DNA of 64,000 nt from Hydnum rufescens UP504. Lineage: Eukaryota > Basidiomycota > Agaricomycetes > Cantharellales > Hydnaceae. A program made the position numbers and the translations under genes. Below are positions 62,189 to 64,000 of this stretch, one piece after another. The notes beneath the pieces are model-generated. The model saw only the letters and a list, made by a program, of their open reading frames with translations. It had not been told where the DNA came from and searched no databases. The stretch lies in the NCBI GenBank assembly GCA_014904985.1, contig MU128912.1, positions 157,368 through 221,367 on the forward strand, given 5' to 3'. Numbering within the stretch: the first letter of the stretch is position 1; each line of letters opens with the position of its first letter.

Positions 62189-63855
62189 ATGTCCGAGGCG
62201 ATCCTCGCACAACGCACACTCGTTGATGACCAGTTCAAGGAACACCTCGATGTTGTCCTGGAGTTGCAACAAGAAGCGGTAGCACGTCTGAAAGAGTTGA
62301 TAATTGAACGGAATTTAGATGGTGAGACGGCTGCCTGGTGTGTAGATTCGCTCGATATAAGTGAGTGCGTGGCCACGCCCACCAGCAGACGTGCTAATAC
62401 CAAGCCCTCAGCTACTGTATTTCGTTTCTTTAAGGTATTCCCACCATGATCCCACACGGTTGTAGTTTTTGATGGGTATATTGTTGGCATCCCGACACGA
62501 CGCGCGCATTAGAAACATAAATTCTCTCACGATGCCGCGCTTCTCGCTCTCGTTGCAAACTTCAAATGGCGTCTGGAGACTCTTCCGTACCAACCGCCGC
62601 CCAAACCCAGCATGCTGCTCCGATTCCTCCCCCCGGAAGTCACAGATCCATTCGGGAGACCAATACTTGTCGTCCGAGCTCGGTACCTACCTGGTGTCAG
62701 TATCATTGACCTCAAGAACCAGATTTTAACCGGGTACGAGCTTGCACGACTCCATATTGCACACTTGTTTCGGAACGATGGAGGCCGTGGGCATCGTGTT
62801 TTGCAATTTGTGGTGATTCTGGATTTGCAAGACCTTCCAATACATGTCATGGTAGGGGCCACGATTATGATGCTTATGGAAGTATACTCAAGTATAAATA
62901 TTACTAATCAACAGCCGATGGAGCTGGTACCGTGGTTTGGACAGTTGTTGATACCCCAATACCCTGGGATGTGTGGAACTTGTTATGTCGTGAATTATTC
63001 TTGGACATATGCTGGGTTATGGAGTGTTTTCAAGTGCGTTGGATATTCCTTTTCACAGCAGACCCATTTGATATCCATCGAATGCCATAAAGACGTCTGC
63101 TACCACAACGAGCGTTATCGCGAGTCTTTTTCCCGAGCTTGCCAGAATTGCAGACATTCTTGCCCCTATCATCTTTGCCAAAAGGTACTTGGAACTTGTT
63201 ACCCGTCGTTTTGTCCGTGAGCTTGATTCCACTACCTATTGCTGTAGAATACGGAGGGCACGTTCCACCGCCAAGTCCAAAATACGACGCCATGCTTCGC
63301 CGATACCTTCCAGACCTCTCGTCAGATGCTGTCTCACAATCTCCCGAATCCTCCGCCTCTTCAGAGACGGACGAAGGGCGAACTCTTCAAACTGTGTCTT
63401 CGTCATCTTCGCTGTCCCCATCATCGTCGCCGGCACCAACAGCGCCACCAGCCCCTGCACACATTCCTGTGTACCGCTCAATCCCCACCCGATCTTCGCT
63501 TAATACATTCTTCGGGTATCCCGCCGTGGTCACCGGCACCGGAGGTAGCCAGGTGCCAAAATTGTCCTTCGGCCGACGACGCAAACGTGACCTCGCGCGG
63601 ACTCTGTTTATTCTTCTTCTCCAGCGAATCGGCCGGGTTCTCACGCGGTTTCTTCTTGATCCGTTTGCCCTTCGGCGGACAAGAAGCGGAAGACGCAAAT
63701 GGAGGTTCTGGGTGTGGTGGAGCGTCCTGCTGTGGATGGGAGGAAATATTGTGCAGGTGTTGCGAGACATTAATGGACCAGCTGTGATGAGCCTCCAGGC
63801 ATTGGCGCAGGCTGCAGTGCGATCTGATCGGGTGCCCGCTGCCATTGCTTTGTGA
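62189..63855 (+). CDS. CRAL-TRIO (Sec14-like) domain protein with C-terminal membrane segment
   Basis: Putative phospholipid-binding or transfer protein. ATG 62189 gives a helical CRAL-TRIO-N-like start (MSEAILAQRTLVDDQFKEHL, then RLKELIIERNLDGETAAWC). The central domain reads RFLPPEVTDPFGRPILVVRA, IIDLKNQILTGYELARLHI and VLQFVVILDLQDLPI. After an intron comes YPGMCGTCYVVNYSWTYAGL with WSVFK, the hallmark Sec14-fold strand and helix. A Ser/Pro-rich linker (about 63,290-63,500) follows. A basic segment GRRRKRD and a hydrophobic stretch WRFWVWWSVLLWMGGNIVQV near 63,690-63,760 suggest a single membrane anchor, and the protein ends at 63,855. Start ATG is 113 bp after the PPG1 stop. Ligand and compartment are unknown; some exon edges (62,370-62,600 and 63,030-63,160) are approximate. 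Confidence 0.8.
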
Positions 63856-64000
63856 CTCGAGCGATACCGTTAGCCAGTAATAGTAGAGTACATCGCAAAA
63901 TGATAATCAAATACAGGAGCTGGTTCTCAGTCCAAGAAAGACATCTAATCAGCAATGAAAAAAGGATAAATATGAAGGATGAGGAAGTATGTTCACAGAA

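Overview
The window is nuclear DNA of a filamentous fungus, most likely a basidiomycete (Agaricomycetes). Genes are densely packed on both strands and are cut by many 48-65 nt introns, so most open frames are single exons. I assembled the models by joining exons in frame across splice sites and matching the conserved motifs of each family. A secreted pectin lyase suggests a plant-associated lifestyle. A Rhizoctonia/Ceratobasidium-like source is possible but is inference only.

Layout. 0-10 kb is a chromatin and transcription block: a SUV39/Clr4-type H3K9 methyltransferase cut by the left edge (-), two TFIIH core subunits in tandem (TFB1 then TFB4, +) and the H2B ubiquitin ligase BRE1 (+). 10-17 kb is one full-size ABCG transporter (-). 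17-24 kb is a repeat-rich island with a hAT-type element bearing an 8-bp target duplication, a decayed or mis-sequenced GRE2-like reductase, and a palindrome-rich dispersed repeat carrying a small insertion. 24-29 kb holds the Golgi coiled-coil protein CASP/COY1 (-) diverging from a RING/TRAF-zinc-finger protein (+) over 96 bp. After a 2.2 kb gap, 31-33 kb is the pectin lyase. 34-36 kb is a PSMG4-like proteasome chaperone (-) diverging from a GRF zinc-finger protein (+) over only 71 bp. 36-41 kb is the kinase YAK1 (+), 41-42 kb a PHOSPHO-type HAD phosphatase (-), and 42.6-45.7 kb the peroxisomal import receptor PEX5 (-). 45.7-48.9 kb is a second repeat island with the other copy of the dispersed repeat and a foldback element. 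49-54 kb holds a C2H2 zinc-finger protein and a hormone-sensitive-lipase-like esterase (both -). After a 3.4 kb gap, 57.5-63.9 kb holds a GPT2/SCT1-type glycerol-3-phosphate acyltransferase, the phosphatase PPG1 and a CRAL-TRIO protein (all +).

Most genes are conserved housekeeping genes, and I see no secondary-metabolite cluster, CRISPR array or intact autonomous transposon. The most interesting signals are SUMO-interaction-like motifs in the H3K9 methyltransferase, the adjacent TFIIH subunit genes, three GC-AG introns with GCAAGT donors, recurrent GTTCG donors, and the hAT-type insertion with tRNA-like Pol III boxes. Single-base frame breaks in COY1, PEX5 and the GRE2-like gene are either assembly errors or genuine lesions.
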